Positions 29,206-38,114 of a DNA stretch of 64,000 nucleotides are shown here, in pieces (position 1 is the first letter of the stretch; every line of letters begins with the position of its first letter). Location of the stretch: contig NZ_CP015098.1 of the NCBI RefSeq assembly GCF_001611795.1, positions 4,402,001 through 4,466,000 on the forward strand, in the 5' to 3' direction. The translations under genes were made by a program, and so were the position numbers. The DNA comes from Streptomyces qaidamensis. GTDB taxonomy: Bacteria; Actinomycetota; Actinomycetes; Streptomycetales; Streptomycetaceae. The notes beneath the pieces are model-generated. The model searched no databases. It saw only the letters and a list, made by a program, of their open reading frames with translations, and was not told the DNA's origin.

Positions 29206-29549
29206 GTTCTTGTCCCTCCAGGACTTTTCGGAACCGAGGACGCACCGGCTCATGGCCGTCTCGTGCGTGAACCACTGCTGTCACCGGGGAAGTTGGCCGG
29301 CCGCCCCGGTGCGGTGCTCGACGTCGCGAATCCAGAGTTGCCCACCGAATCCCCGGCGAACCACACCGGAAGCCGCTATTCGCACGCAAGCGTGAGGACA
29401 AGTCGATAAACCCCTATGCGTCACTTCCGTACCGGATGGGAGCGAAAGGGGGCGTTCGAACCCGGGTGCCGCAAGGGATGAAACGTTCCAGCAGCTTTCC
29501 CGGCCGGCACCCGGCCCCGGCGCGTCACCCCCGTCCCCTCTTTCCTTTT

Positions 29550-29565
29550 TCGAACGTACGTACGA
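29550..29565 (+). promoter_or_regulatory. LexA (SOS)-like box before the primase-polymerase gene
   Basis: TCGAACGTACGTACGA matches the actinobacterial SOS box TCGAAC-N4-GTTCGA with a single mismatch and lies 10 bp before the ATG at 29576. The rest of the 370-bp divergent gap 29206-29575 shows promoters only; no gene is seen. Confidence 0.4.
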
Positions 29566-29575
29566 AACTAGAGGC

Positions 29576-30442
29576 ATGGCCACCACCGACCGGCAGGCCA
29601 CGACGCTGGCCCTCGCACACGCCCTGTCAGCCGCCGAACGCGGACTGGCCGTCCTCCCCCTGTCCCGCTCCAAGCTCCCGGCACTGCGCTCCCCGCACCA
29701 CGACGACCCCGCGCCCTCCCCCTGCCACGGCGCGTGCGGCCGCCTCGGGCACGGGGTCTACGACGCCTCCAGCGACCCGGACCGCATCCGCGAGCTGTTC
29801 GCCGCCGCTCCCCGGGCGACCGGCTACGGCATCGCCTGCGGGCTGCCCCCGCACCATCTGATCGGCCTCGACCTGGACGTGAAGACCGGCACGGACTCCT
29901 CGGCCGCCCTGCGCGAGCTGGCGCTGCGGCACCTCTTCACGATCCCGCCGACCGTGGTCGTCGTGACGCCGTCCGGCGGGCGGCACCTGTGGCTGAGCGG
30001 ACCGCCCGAGGTGGTCGTCCCCAACTCGGCGGGCCGGCTCGCCCCCGGCATCGACATCCGGGGCGCGGGCGGCTACCTGGTCGGCCCCGGCTCCCGCACG
30101 GCCCAGGGTGTGTACGCCGCCGCCCCGGGCACCGCACACCTGGCCCCCGCCCCCTGCCCGCGTTCCCTCCTGCGGCTGCTCCTCCCGCCACCCCGCGCCC
30201 ACCATCCGCTGCCCGCCTCGGCCGGCGGGCACGGCCAGGGCCTGGTCCAGTTCGTCCTGGCCGCCCACGAGGGCCAGCGCAACACCCGCCTGTTCTGGGC
30301 GGCCTGCCGGGCCTACGAGGACGGCATCGGCCCGGCACTCGTGGATCCGCTGGCCGACGCCGCCCGGGCCACCGGCCTGTCCGAAAGGGAGGCCCGGGCG
30401 ACGATCGCCTCGGCGGCACGGATGACCGGGCACCGGCCGTGA
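29576..30442 (+). CDS. Bifunctional DNA primase/polymerase (prim-pol, AEP fold)
   Basis: A 288-residue protein. The archaeo-eukaryotic primase-type domain fills residues ~10-205. LALAHALSAAERGLAVLPL is the N-terminal helix, GIACGLPPHHLIGLDLDVK holds the metal-binding D-x-D, TPSGGRHLWLSG carries the catalytic His, and GIDIRGAGGYLVGPGS completes the fold. A short C-terminal helical region follows. No helicase domain is fused. Such stand-alone prim-pols occur on plasmids and phages and, in Streptomyces, as chromosomal genes of unknown role. The LexA-like box upstream suggests DNA-damage control. Confidence 0.85.
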   Translation: MATTDRQATTLALAHALSAAERGLAVLPLSRSKLPALRSPHHDDPAPSPCHGACGRLGHGVYDASSDPDRIRELFAAAPRATGYGIACGLPPHHLIGLDLDVKTGTDSSAALRELALRHLFTIPPTVVVVTPSGGRHLWLSGPPEVVVPNSAGRLAPGIDIRGAGGYLVGPGSRTAQGVYAAAPGTAHLAPAPCPRSLLRLLLPPPRAHHPLPASAGGHGQGLVQFVLAAHEGQRNTRLFWAACRAYEDGIGPALVDPLADAARATGLSEREARATIASAARMTGHRP

Positions 30443-30479
30443 ACCCGGTTCCGCCCATGACCACCACCGAAAGACCTCG

Positions 30480-30944
30480 ATGCAACTCCACGCGAAAAGG
30501 CCGGCCCTGGCGCTCGCCCGCCTCGTCCTGGCCTCCGGCCGCCCGGTGGACCTCGCCGAGCTGCGGTTCTCGTCGACGTACGGCGACCTGCAGGACGGCT
30601 ACCCCTGCAAGCCGCTGAACGACCTGCGCATCCGCAGCCTCCTGCACGCCGCCGAGCGGTCCCGTCCGGGCACACCGGTGCACCTCGTCCCGCCCCGGCG
30701 CGAGTACCCCGACCAGTACGCGGGCGGCCTCGGGCCGGTCGAGGTGCTGCCCGCCGTGGCCTGCCTCGGCACGTTCCACTCGGCGGCCCTGGACCCGGCC
30801 CGCGATCCGGTCGCCTACCGCTCGCGCCTGACGGTCGTCTGGTTCCAGACCACGCCCCGCCTGCCCTCGGACTGCGATGCCGATCCCGCGCTGCGGGACC
30901 TCGACTGGACAGTGCTCGCCCGGGACGCCCCGGCGCCCCCCTAG
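30480..30944 (+). CDS. Conserved hypothetical protein
   Basis: A 154-residue soluble protein that I do not recognise as a named family. Visible are a repeated basic N-terminus (KRPALALARLVLASGRPVDL), a central YPCKPLNDLRIRSLLHAAER, and a strand-rich end RSRLTVVWFQTTPRLPSD. It has no membrane segment or metal motif. It starts 37 bp after the prim-pol gene and 9 bp before the DinB gene, so the three may be one transcript. The ribosome-binding site is weak. Confidence 0.6.
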   Translation: MQLHAKRPALALARLVLASGRPVDLAELRFSSTYGDLQDGYPCKPLNDLRIRSLLHAAERSRPGTPVHLVPPRREYPDQYAGGLGPVEVLPAVACLGTFHSAALDPARDPVAYRSRLTVVWFQTTPRLPSDCDADPALRDLDWTVLARDAPAPP

Positions 30945-30953
30945 GGTCGCCCG

Positions 30954-31478
30954 ATGAGCGCCTCCCGTACGGAACTGCCCCGCTGGCAGTTCGAGTTCAC
31001 CTGGTCACTGTTCGAGTACCACCTGGAGCGGCTGGAGCCCGGCGACTTCCTCTGGGAGCCCGCGGAGCACTGCTGGACGATGCGCCGGGGCCCCGACGGC
31101 ACCTGGATCCCGGACTGGGCGGACACCGAGCCCGACCCGGTCCCCGTACCGACCCTGGGGTGGGTGAGCTGGCACATCGGTTGGTGGTGGAGCGTCACCC
31201 TCGACCACGCGCAGGGCCGCCCGCCCCGCGACCGGGCGGACGTCGTCTGGCCCGGTGAGGGCGCCCCGACCGTCGAATGGCTGCGGGGCCTGCGCACCCA
31301 GTGGCTGAAGGTCCTGGACGACCTCACCGACGAGGACCTGGACGCCACGGCCCCGTTCCCCTGGCCGAACGATCCCGGGCACACCGTCGAGCACATGGTG
31401 GCCTGGGTCAACGCGGAGCTGATGAAGAACGTGAGTGAGATCGGCCAACTGCGGCTGCTGCGGGCTGCGTCCGTCTGA
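30954..31478 (+). CDS. DinB superfamily protein (DinB_2 type)
   Basis: A 174-residue four-helix-bundle protein. The first helix WQFEFTWSLFEYHLERLEP and the segment LGWVSWHIGWWWSVTLDHA carry the first metal His. PGHTVEHMVAWVNAELMKN carries the second His pair. This is the three-His pattern of DinB/YfiT-like metalloproteins, some of which are bacillithiol- or mycothiol-dependent S-transferases. It is close behind the hypothetical gene and probably co-transcribed. Substrate unknown. Confidence 0.75.
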   Translation: MSASRTELPRWQFEFTWSLFEYHLERLEPGDFLWEPAEHCWTMRRGPDGTWIPDWADTEPDPVPVPTLGWVSWHIGWWWSVTLDHAQGRPPRDRADVVWPGEGAPTVEWLRGLRTQWLKVLDDLTDEDLDATAPFPWPNDPGHTVEHMVAWVNAELMKNVSEIGQLRLLRAASV

Positions 31479-31844
31479 ACCGTGCCCGAGGCGTACCGGT
31501 ACGTCCACATCACCAACGGCAGGCCTGTGACCTGCCGCGATGCGGTTCGCTGAAGCATGCACGCGATTCCGTCGGCTCTCTCGTGCCGCTGCTCCGCTCG
31601 TCGCGCTCGTCGTTTCGCAGGGCGCATCGTCCGCGCCGGCCGCTGATGGCGGCGGTGGCGGAGGAGACGGAGGAGGCGGCGGCCGGACGGGGCATCGATC
31701 CGATCACCCCGTTCGCACAGGGCGCCTCGGTGCTCGCCGGGATGGCCCAGGTCACCCGGCCCTCCCCGTTCTACGACGCGTTCAGCCAGGCCGTGTCCCC
31801 GGCTCCCGGGGCGCGGCCACCCGGGGGCGTGACATCGTGGGGGC
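31479..31844. other. 366-bp gap without a convincing gene
   Basis: A 99-codon plus-strand frame (31583-31882) contains a slightly protein-like middle (GIDPITPFAQGASVLAGMAQ). It lacks a ribosome-binding site, runs past the start of the next gene in another frame and has an odd Arg/Ser-rich N-terminus. It may be the remnant of a lost gene. I see no RNA gene or repeat. Confidence 0.3.
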
Positions 31845-32417
31845 ATGAGCATCGACGTTCGCCCGGCCACGGACTTCGATGACGTCCGTGCTGTGCTCGG
31901 GCCGAAGTCGCCCGGGGCGAACGTCTGCTGGTGCCTGAGCTACCGGATCCCCTCCCGGCTCAACAACGAACTGCGCGGCCCGGCCCGCGGCACGTACGTC
32001 GCCGAGTTGTGCCGCGCGGAGCCGCCCCCGGGCGTCCTCGCCTACGACGGTGACCAACCGGTCGGCTGGGCCGCCGTCGCCCCGCGCGCGGACACCTCCT
32101 TCGCCCGCAACCGCAAGATCCCGCACCTCGACGACCTGCCGGTGTGGTCGCTCTGGTGCGTCCGGGTCCGCCCCGGCCACCGCAAGCAGGGAATCTCGCA
32201 CGCCCTCATCGCCGGCGCGGTGGAGTTCGCCCGCGGCCGGGGCGCACCGGCGATCGAGGCGTACCCCTTGGACAACGGCGACGCCAAGGTCGATCTGACG
32301 ATGGCGTACGCGGGTCTGCGGAAGAACTTCGAGCGCGCCGGCTTCGCCCACGCGGCGGACACGACCTCGGTCCTGGCCGGTCATCCCCGCATTCTGATGC
32401 GCCTGGACCTGCGCTGA
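31845..32417 (+). CDS. GNAT-family acetyltransferase
   Basis: A 190-residue protein. VLAYDGDQPVGWAAVAPR is the central strand pair, and WSLWCVRVRPGHRKQGISHA with LIAGAVEFAR is the acetyl-CoA-binding motif A. The segment GANVCWCLSYRIPS near the N-terminus is typical of a common actinobacterial GNAT subgroup. Acceptor unknown. A strong terminator follows 3 bp after the stop. Confidence 0.85.
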   Translation: MSIDVRPATDFDDVRAVLGPKSPGANVCWCLSYRIPSRLNNELRGPARGTYVAELCRAEPPPGVLAYDGDQPVGWAAVAPRADTSFARNRKIPHLDDLPVWSLWCVRVRPGHRKQGISHALIAGAVEFARGRGAPAIEAYPLDNGDAKVDLTMAYAGLRKNFERAGFAHAADTTSVLAGHPRILMRLDLR

Positions 32418-32420
32418 AAA

Positions 32421-32462
32421 GGCTCGACCGCTGGCGACGGGGGATGCACCAGCGGTCGAGCC
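32421..32462 (+). terminator. Terminator after the GNAT gene
   Basis: Perfect 14-bp stem GGCTCGACCGCTGG (32421-32434) / CCAGCGGTCGAGCC (32449-32462) with a 14-nt loop. It also faces the end of the convergent WD40 gene. Confidence 0.75.
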
Positions 32463-32582
32463 ATGGCCAAGGGTAACAAGCGCTTGTCCACCGCGAGCCG
32501 ACTGACCGTCAGGAAACCTCCGGTTGTGACTGGTATCACTGAACTGCCGTGATTCCCGGGCCCGTTGGGCGCGACGGCCTCG

Positions 32583-35500
32583 TCAGTCGTCGCACGGCGG
32601 ATCGTAGGAGAGCCGGGGCAGGTACTCCCGCCAGGTGTCCGGCGTCAGCACGCCCCGGGTCATCGAGCAGATGCGGCGGACGGCCGTGTCGACGTCGAGG
32701 TCCCAGAGCCGGATGGTGTCCGCGCCGCTCGACACCCCGAGCATGTCGCTGTTCGGGCTGAACGCCAGGAAGGTGCCGGTCTTGGCGTGGGGGCTCATCG
32801 ACGGGCCGATCGCGGTGGCGTGCGCGGGGTCGGAGACGTTCCACAGCCGGACGGTGCTGTCGTTGCCGCCGCTGGCCAGGGTGCGGCCGTCCCGGCTGAA
32901 CGTCAGCGACACGACCGCCTCCGTGTGGCCCGTGAGGCGCGTCTGCTCGGAGGCCCCGGCCGGGTCCGTGACGTCCCAGAGGCGGACCGAGTTGTCGTCA
33001 CCGGCGCTGGCCAGGATCCGGCCGTCGCGGCTGTGGGCGAGCGCGTTGACCGCTCCGAGGTGACCGCGCAGAGGCGCCCCGATCAGCCTCACCCGGCCGG
33101 GGTCGGTCGCGTTCCACAGCCGGATCGTGCCGTCCGCACTGCCGCTGGCGAGCGTTCGGCCGTCCGGGCTGAAAGCGAGGTGGTTGATGTAGCCCTTGTG
33201 GCCGGTGAGAGGCGCGCCGAGCGGGCGCGGCCGGGCCGGGTCGCCGATGTTCCACAGCTGGATGGTGCGGTCGTCGTAGGCGGTGGCCAGGATCTGCCCG
33301 TCGGGGCTGAAGGCCAGCGGGTCGGCGTACCGGATACGCAGGGGGGCGGGAGAGCCGTGGCGGACCGGGCGTTCGGGGTCGCCGAGGTTCCACAGCTCCA
33401 CCACCCGGTCGCCCGTCGCCACCGCGAGGGTGCGGCCGTCCGGGGAGAACTCCAGGGAGCGCACGTCGCCCTTGCCCGGGCGAAACGGTTCTCCTGTCCG
33501 GATCGGCCTGCCGGGCGTCCGCACGTCCCACAGCCGGATCCGCCCGTCCCGGGCCGCCGTCGCGAGCAGCCGCCCGTCCGGTCGGAACACTCCGGTCCGG
33601 CCGGTCATGTCCGACGTGGGCAGGGACCACAGGCGGACCTTGTTGTCGCCCGCCCCGGTGGCGAGTGTGCGCCCGTCGGGGCTGAAGCCGAGCGCGTACA
33701 TCTCGCCGCTGCTGCCCGCGAGGGGCCCTCCGACCTGCGACGCGTGCTCCGGATCGCTGACCTTCCACAGGCTCGCGGTGCTGTCCGCGCTGGCCGCGGC
33801 GAGCATGTTCCCGTCCGGGCTGAAGGCCACGGACCAGACCGGCCCGGTGTGGCCGGTGAGCGGCGCGCCGACCTCGGCCGGACGGCCCGGACCGGCCATG
33901 TTCCACAGCTGTACGGTGCCGTCCGCGCTGCCGCCGGCGAGCGTGCGCCCGTCGGGGCTGAAGGCCACGGAGTGCACGGTGGCGGTGTGGCCGGTCAGCG
34001 GCGCCCCGGCCGGCTCCGGGCGCCCCGGGCCGGACACGTCCCACAGCCGGATCGTGCCGTCGTCGCCCCCCGCGGCCAGCGTCCGGCCGTCCGGGCCGAA
34101 CGCCACCGACCGCACGGCTGCCGTGTGCCCGGTCAGGGGCGCGCCCCGGGCCCGCGGCCGGCTCGTGTCGGCCACGTTCCACAGCCGGACGGTGCGATCG
34201 TCGCCCGCGGAGGCCAGCGTGCGCCCGTCCGGGCTGAAGGAGATCAGGTAGATCGTGCCGTCGTGGCCGGTCAGGGGCTCGCCGAGCGGCTTCGGGTGCT
34301 CGGGGTCGGTCACGTCCCACAGCCGGATCGTGCCGTCGTCGGACGCGCTGGCCAGCGTCCGGCCGTCCGGGCTGAAGACCGCACTGCTGACCCAGCTCGT
34401 GTGACCGGTGAGGGGCCCGCCCAGGGCCTTCGGCCGCTTGGGGTCGGCGACGTTCCACAGCCGTACGGTCCGGTCGTAGCTGGCGGTGGCCAGGACCCGT
34501 CCGTCCGGGCTGAACGTCGTGAGGTAGACGGCCCCCGTGTGGCCGGTGAGGGGGGTGGAGAGCGGGGCGTTCACGATGGAGATCAGACGGCTGTTCGCAC
34601 CCTTGTCGTCGGGTCGCAGCCCGTGCGCCACGAGGTCGAGCTGCGCGGACAGCGACGGATCGGCGTGCTGGACGCGGTCGGACTGGGCGAGCACCTGCTC
34701 GAAGACGGCTGCGTCCCGCTGCTTCCAGGCCACGACGGCCGACCCGCCGGCCAGCACCGCCAGCACTACCAGCGCCGCCACCGCACCCCGGCTGATCCAG
34801 GTGATCCGCCTGCGCAGCCGGACGGACGCGGCCAGGAATTCCACCGCGCTGCGGGTCAGGAACGTGTCCCCGGCGGACCTCGCCCAGCCGTGGGCCTGCT
34901 CCAGCCGGGAGCCCCGGTAGAGCAGTGAGGTGTCGCGGTTCGACTCCTCCCAGGCCCGGCCGTCCTCCTCCAGGCGCTGGCGCAGCAGATTGCCCTGCCG
35001 GTCCTCGTCGATCCAGTCGCGCAGCCGCGGCCAGGCGTGCAGCAGCGCCTCGTGGGTGATCTCCACGGTCTCCGCGTCGAGCGTCACCAGCCGGGCGCGG
35101 ACCAGCGCTTCGAGGGACTCCTCGGTCTTGCCCGGGTCGGCCGACTCCTGCGCCAGCTGCCGCCGGGTTCCGCGGCGGCGCGTGGCCTGGGTGTCCTCGC
35201 CGAGGCGGACCAGGCGGAGCAGGAGCAGCCGGGCCGCCGTGCGCGCGGCCGGGTCGAGGCCGGCCCAGGCCCGTTCGGCGGTCGCCGCGACCGCGCCCTG
35301 GATGCCGCCGGCCGCGCGGTAGCCCGCCAGCGTGAGCCGGACGCCCTTCCGGCGCTGCCAGGTGGCGAGCAGGGCGTGCGAGAGGAGCGGCAGCACACCG
35401 GCATCGTGCGCCGGGCGCAGGCCGTCGGCACTGACCTCCCGGACGATCAGCTCCGCGAGGCCCGGTTCCAGCTCCAGGCCGACGGCCTTGGCCGGGCCGG

Positions 35501-36926
35501 TCACCGCCTCGCGCAGCTCCGCGGTGGTCAGCGGCCCGAGCACCATGTGCCGGTGCTGAAGCGCGTCGGCCAGCTCGGGGTACCTCAGGCAGCGGTAGTA
35601 GAAGTCGGCGCGGATGCCCAGCACCACGACCGCCGGGGCCGGTTCCCCGGGGCCGGCGGGCGAGCAGGCTGCGTGCAGAACCTCGATGAAGGCGCGCCGG
35701 TCCGCCTCGTCGGGGCAGAGCGTGAACGTTTCCTCGAACTGGTCCACGATCACGACCGGGCGGGCCCCGGAGGGAGCCACGCGCCGGGCCCAGGCGGCGA
35801 CGGCGGCGCGAGCGGTGTCGGGGCCCGGGGCCGGTCGGTGGTCGGGTTTCGGGGCCGCTCGGGCAGCTGGCTCCTGGGCCGGTCGGTGGTCGGGTTTCGG
35901 GGCCGCTCGGGCGGCGGGGTTCGGAGGAGCGGACTTCTGAGGGGGGTTCTGAGGGGCGAGGTTCTGAGGGGGGGGGTTCTGGGGGGCGGGGTTCTGAGGG
36001 ACGGATTTCTCTGCGGGGGATGGGGCGGGGCCATCTTCGGGACGGGAACCGGCGACTCCTCCGGGAGAGGACCCCGGGGCTCCCTGCGGAGACGCGTCGG
36101 ATCCGGCCGGCTCCAGCCGCCGGGGCGAGGCTTCCCCGGACGGGGTCGTGGTCGGGGTCGTGATCGGCACTACGGACGCCAGCTCGGGGATGCAGCGGCT
36201 CAGCTCCGCGAGCGGATCACCCCCCGGTACGAGCTGCACGACGTGCCGCGCCCGGCCGCTGCCGCCGTTGTCCCCGCCCGGCGCACCGGCCCGGCCGCTG
36301 CCGCCGTCGTCCCCGCCCGGCGCACCGCCCCGCAGGGCAGGCACCAGACCGGCGTTCAGCAGCGAGGACTTCCCCGCCCCCGACGCACCCACGAGCATGA
36401 CCAGGCCGCCCGTGTCCGCGGCGGCCCCGAGCTGGGTGACGAGCGCGTCCGTGCTCCGCTCCCGGCCGAAGAACCACCGGGCGTCCTCCCGGCGGTAGGA
36501 GGCCAGCCCGCGGTACGGGCACACTCCGCCGGGCGCGGACGCAGCCCCGTCAGCGGGCCGTTCCTCGCCCGCGGACGCGGCGGGGCGCTCGCCGACCGGG
36601 TCGGCCACCGCGCGTTCCCAGAGCCGCTGCCACTGGCCGAGGTCGTACAGGCCGGGGGAGACCGGCGTGGGCCGCGAGCGCCGCGCCTCGGGGATCAGCA
36701 CCTGGAGCACGGCCGCGAGAGCGGGGAACTGGGCCGGTACGTTCCGGGCCCGACGCCAGTCGCTGATGCGCTGGGCGGACACCCGCACGGGCCGCCCGCG
36801 TTCGTCGACCCGCTGGAGCCGGACGACCGCTTCGGACACCCGTTTGAGAGGAGGGTTGCCGGCTTCCTTGTACAGCAGTGCGAGGCGTTCCGCGAAGGCG
36901 GTGCGTGCCCCCGAGTCGGAACTCAA
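32583..36926 (-). CDS. nSTAND1 NTPase with N-terminal HTH and 14 WD40 repeats
   Basis: A 1447-residue protein. Residues ~1-75 are a XRE-like helix-turn-helix (GRPVRVSAQRISDWRRARNV). The nSTAND1 NTPase begins near 138 (CPYRGLASYRREDARWFFGR), with Walker A GASGAGKSSLL near 183 and Walker B VVIVDQFEE near 393. A Pro/Gln/Asn/Lys-rich insert with a repeated APKPDHRPA unit separates the two. One membrane helix lies near 710-740 (AVAALVVLAVLAGGSAVV). The C-terminal half holds 14 WD40 repeats, enough for two seven-bladed propellers, most carrying SPDGRTLA and a [I/V]-[R/Q]-LW ending. By analogy with STAND ATPases, ligand binding to the propellers would trigger oligomerisation. The effector output is not obvious. 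Confidence 0.85.
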   Translation of the reverse strand: MSSDSGARTAFAERLALLYKEAGNPPLKRVSEAVVRLQRVDERGRPVRVSAQRISDWRRARNVPAQFPALAAVLQVLIPEARRSRPTPVSPGLYDLGQWQRLWERAVADPVGERPAASAGEERPADGAASAPGGVCPYRGLASYRREDARWFFGRERSTDALVTQLGAAADTGGLVMLVGASGAGKSSLLNAGLVPALRGGAPGGDDGGSGRAGAPGGDNGGSGRARHVVQLVPGGDPLAELSRCIPELASVVPITTPTTTPSGEASPRRLEPAGSDASPQGAPGSSPGGVAGSRPEDGPAPSPAEKSVPQNPAPQNPPPQNLAPQNPPQKSAPPNPAARAAPKPDHRPAQEPAARAAPKPDHRPAPGPDTARAAVAAWARRVAPSGARPVVIVDQFEETFTLCPDEADRRAFIEVLHAACSPAGPGEPAPAVVVLGIRADFYYRCLRYPELADALQHRHMVLGPLTTAELREAVTGPAKAVGLELEPGLAELIVREVSADGLRPAHDAGVLPLLSHALLATWQRRKGVRLTLAGYRAAGGIQGAVAATAERAWAGLDPAARTAARLLLLRLVRLGEDTQATRRRGTRRQLAQESADPGKTEESLEALVRARLVTLDAETVEITHEALLHAWPRLRDWIDEDRQGNLLRQRLEEDGRAWEESNRDTSLLYRGSRLEQAHGWARSAGDTFLTRSAVEFLAASVRLRRRITWISRGAVAALVVLAVLAGGSAVVAWKQRDAAVFEQVLAQSDRVQHADPSLSAQLDLVAHGLRPDDKGANSRLISIVNAPLSTPLTGHTGAVYLTTFSPDGRVLATASYDRTVRLWNVADPKRPKALGGPLTGHTSWVSSAVFSPDGRTLASASDDGTIRLWDVTDPEHPKPLGEPLTGHDGTIYLISFSPDGRTLASAGDDRTVRLWNVADTSRPRARGAPLTGHTAAVRSVAFGPDGRTLAAGGDDGTIRLWDVSGPGRPEPAGAPLTGHTATVHSVAFSPDGRTLAGGSADGTVQLWNMAGPGRPAEVGAPLTGHTGPVWSVAFSPDGNMLAAASADSTASLWKVSDPEHASQVGGPLAGSSGEMYALGFSPDGRTLATGAGDNKVRLWSLPTSDMTGRTGVFRPDGRLLATAARDGRIRLWDVRTPGRPIRTGEPFRPGKGDVRSLEFSPDGRTLAVATGDRVVELWNLGDPERPVRHGSPAPLRIRYADPLAFSPDGQILATAYDDRTIQLWNIGDPARPRPLGAPLTGHKGYINHLAFSPDGRTLASGSADGTIRLWNATDPGRVRLIGAPLRGHLGAVNALAHSRDGRILASAGDDNSVRLWDVTDPAGASEQTRLTGHTEAVVSLTFSRDGRTLASGGNDSTVRLWNVSDPAHATAIGPSMSPHAKTGTFLAFSPNSDMLGVSSGADTIRLWDLDVDTAVRRICSMTRGVLTPDTWREYLPRLSYDPPCDD

Positions 36927-37245
36927 GGTCTCAGCTCCTTATTTCCCACGCCTGGACGTCCGGACCGGAAAGCTCACTTTATATGGCTGACCTGCGGTAA
37001 TGCCTTCCGCTGGACGCCGGAACCTCCTCCTCGGTGGCCGAAAATGGCAGGATCCGGACGCACCAGCGGGCTCATCCGGTCAGCTGCCGTCCGAGCCGGA
37101 CGACGACAGCCCCACCGTTCGGTACCGGTCCCCACGAGGGGAGGGACCGGTGCCGGACGACGTGGTGATCCTCCCCGGCGAGCCCCTCCGCAACCCCGGC
37201 GGACCGCCCGGTTCGCCCCTGGCCGACCGCGCTCCCGGACCCTGG

Positions 37246-37268
37246 ATAACTGACGATCCGTCAGTTAT
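37246..37268. promoter_or_regulatory. Perfect 9-bp palindrome upstream of the 37316 gene
   Basis: ATAACTGAC-GATCC-GTCAGTTAT, a perfect 9-bp inverted repeat, lies 48 bp before the GTG start of the next plus-strand gene. It shares the core CTGACnnTCCGTCAG with the site before the ChsH2-like operon. The remainder of the 389-bp gap 36927-37315 shows no gene. Confidence 0.6.
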
Positions 37269-37315
37269 GGTCGCCCTGCCGTACCGCTTCGGAGCGACGT
37301 ACAGGGGTGAGCGCA

Positions 37316-37783
37316 GTGGAGTCACGTCCCGAGAGCCCACAGCCGCAGGGTGCTCCGCGCTGGGTCGCGATGTTCTACCGGCCGGCCGCGGGCTCCTGGC
37401 GTACGGCAGCACAGTCGCCCCACCGCTCGCCCGTGCTGTACGCCCTCGGCGAGATGACCCGGGCCGTACGGGCCCGGGGCGACGAGATGACGGTGGCCCT
37501 GTGGGGGCCGAAGGACGGCGCGTGGCACCGGTATGACGCCCCGCCGCGGCAGACCGCCGTGTACCGGCCGGATCCTGAGCCCTCCCCCGGCGAACCGGCC
37601 ACCCTGGCGGAACGGATGACCGGCCGCCGCCACCAGGTCCTCATGGCCGGCCTGACCAACGCGGGCCTCTACGACCTCTCCGCCGAGGACGACACGACCG
37701 TCCAGGCCCTGGCCGAACGGCTCGACGAGGACGCCGTACGCCGGGTCGCCCACTGGCTGACGGCCGCAGGGGGCACGCGGTAG
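37316..37783 (+). CDS. Hypothetical protein
   Basis: A 155-residue soluble protein with no recognised family. The GTG at 37316 is chosen for its AGGGG eight bases upstream; a GTG at 37307 is possible but has no site. The core reads RWVAMFYRPAAGSWRTAAQS, then SPVLYALGEMTRAVRARGDE and LMAGLTNAGLYDLSAEDDTT. The gene sits behind the 23-bp palindrome and ahead of the ferredoxin gene, which may be in the same transcript. Confidence 0.55.
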   Translation: MESRPESPQPQGAPRWVAMFYRPAAGSWRTAAQSPHRSPVLYALGEMTRAVRARGDEMTVALWGPKDGAWHRYDAPPRQTAVYRPDPEPSPGEPATLAERMTGRRHQVLMAGLTNAGLYDLSAEDDTTVQALAERLDEDAVRRVAHWLTAAGGTR

Positions 37784-37871
37784 CCGGGCCGGTTCGGCCG
37801 ACGGCCTGCTGGGCAGGCAGACTCCCGACGGCCACCGGCTCCCGATGCCGTCAGAAGGGGGACAAAGCGGT

Positions 37872-38105
37872 ATGAAGGTCTCTGTCGACCGCGATCTCTG
37901 TTACGGCTCCGCCGAGTGCGCCCACCGGGCTCCGGCCGTCTTCGACTTCGTCGACGGCTTCGGGGTCGTCCGCCCGGGCCGCGAGCAGACGGGCGAGGAC
38001 CCGGAGATCCTGGAGGCGGTGGAGAAGTGTCCGAGCCAGGCGATCAGCATCACCGGGGTACCGCGGTCACCGCACGCGACGCCGGGCCGGCCGGACCTGC
38101 CGTAG
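37872..38105 (+). CDS. Ferredoxin, [3Fe-4S] P450-type
   Basis: A 77-residue acidic protein. Cysteine spacing C-x5-C (LCYGSAEC) followed by E-K-C-P (EKCPSQAI) is that of single-cluster 3Fe-4S ferredoxins that pass electrons to cytochromes P450. AHRAPAVFDFVDGFGVV is the usual middle. No P450 or ferredoxin reductase is in the window, so its partner is elsewhere. The PIG-L gene follows after 9 bp. The ATG at 37872 gives the normal family length. Confidence 0.88.
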   Translation: MKVSVDRDLCYGSAECAHRAPAVFDFVDGFGVVRPGREQTGEDPEILEAVEKCPSQAISITGVPRSPHATPGRPDLP

Positions 38106-38114
38106 GGAGGGCCG

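Noticed and set aside
31583..31882. A 99-codon plus-strand ORF
   Set aside because: It lacks a ribosome-binding site, has a random-looking N-terminus and overlaps the start of a confident GNAT gene; at best it is a remnant.
37000..37536. A 178-codon plus-strand ORF overlapping the 37316 gene
   Set aside because: It runs in a different frame through the palindrome and promoter and reads as Arg/Pro/Gly-rich shadow text.
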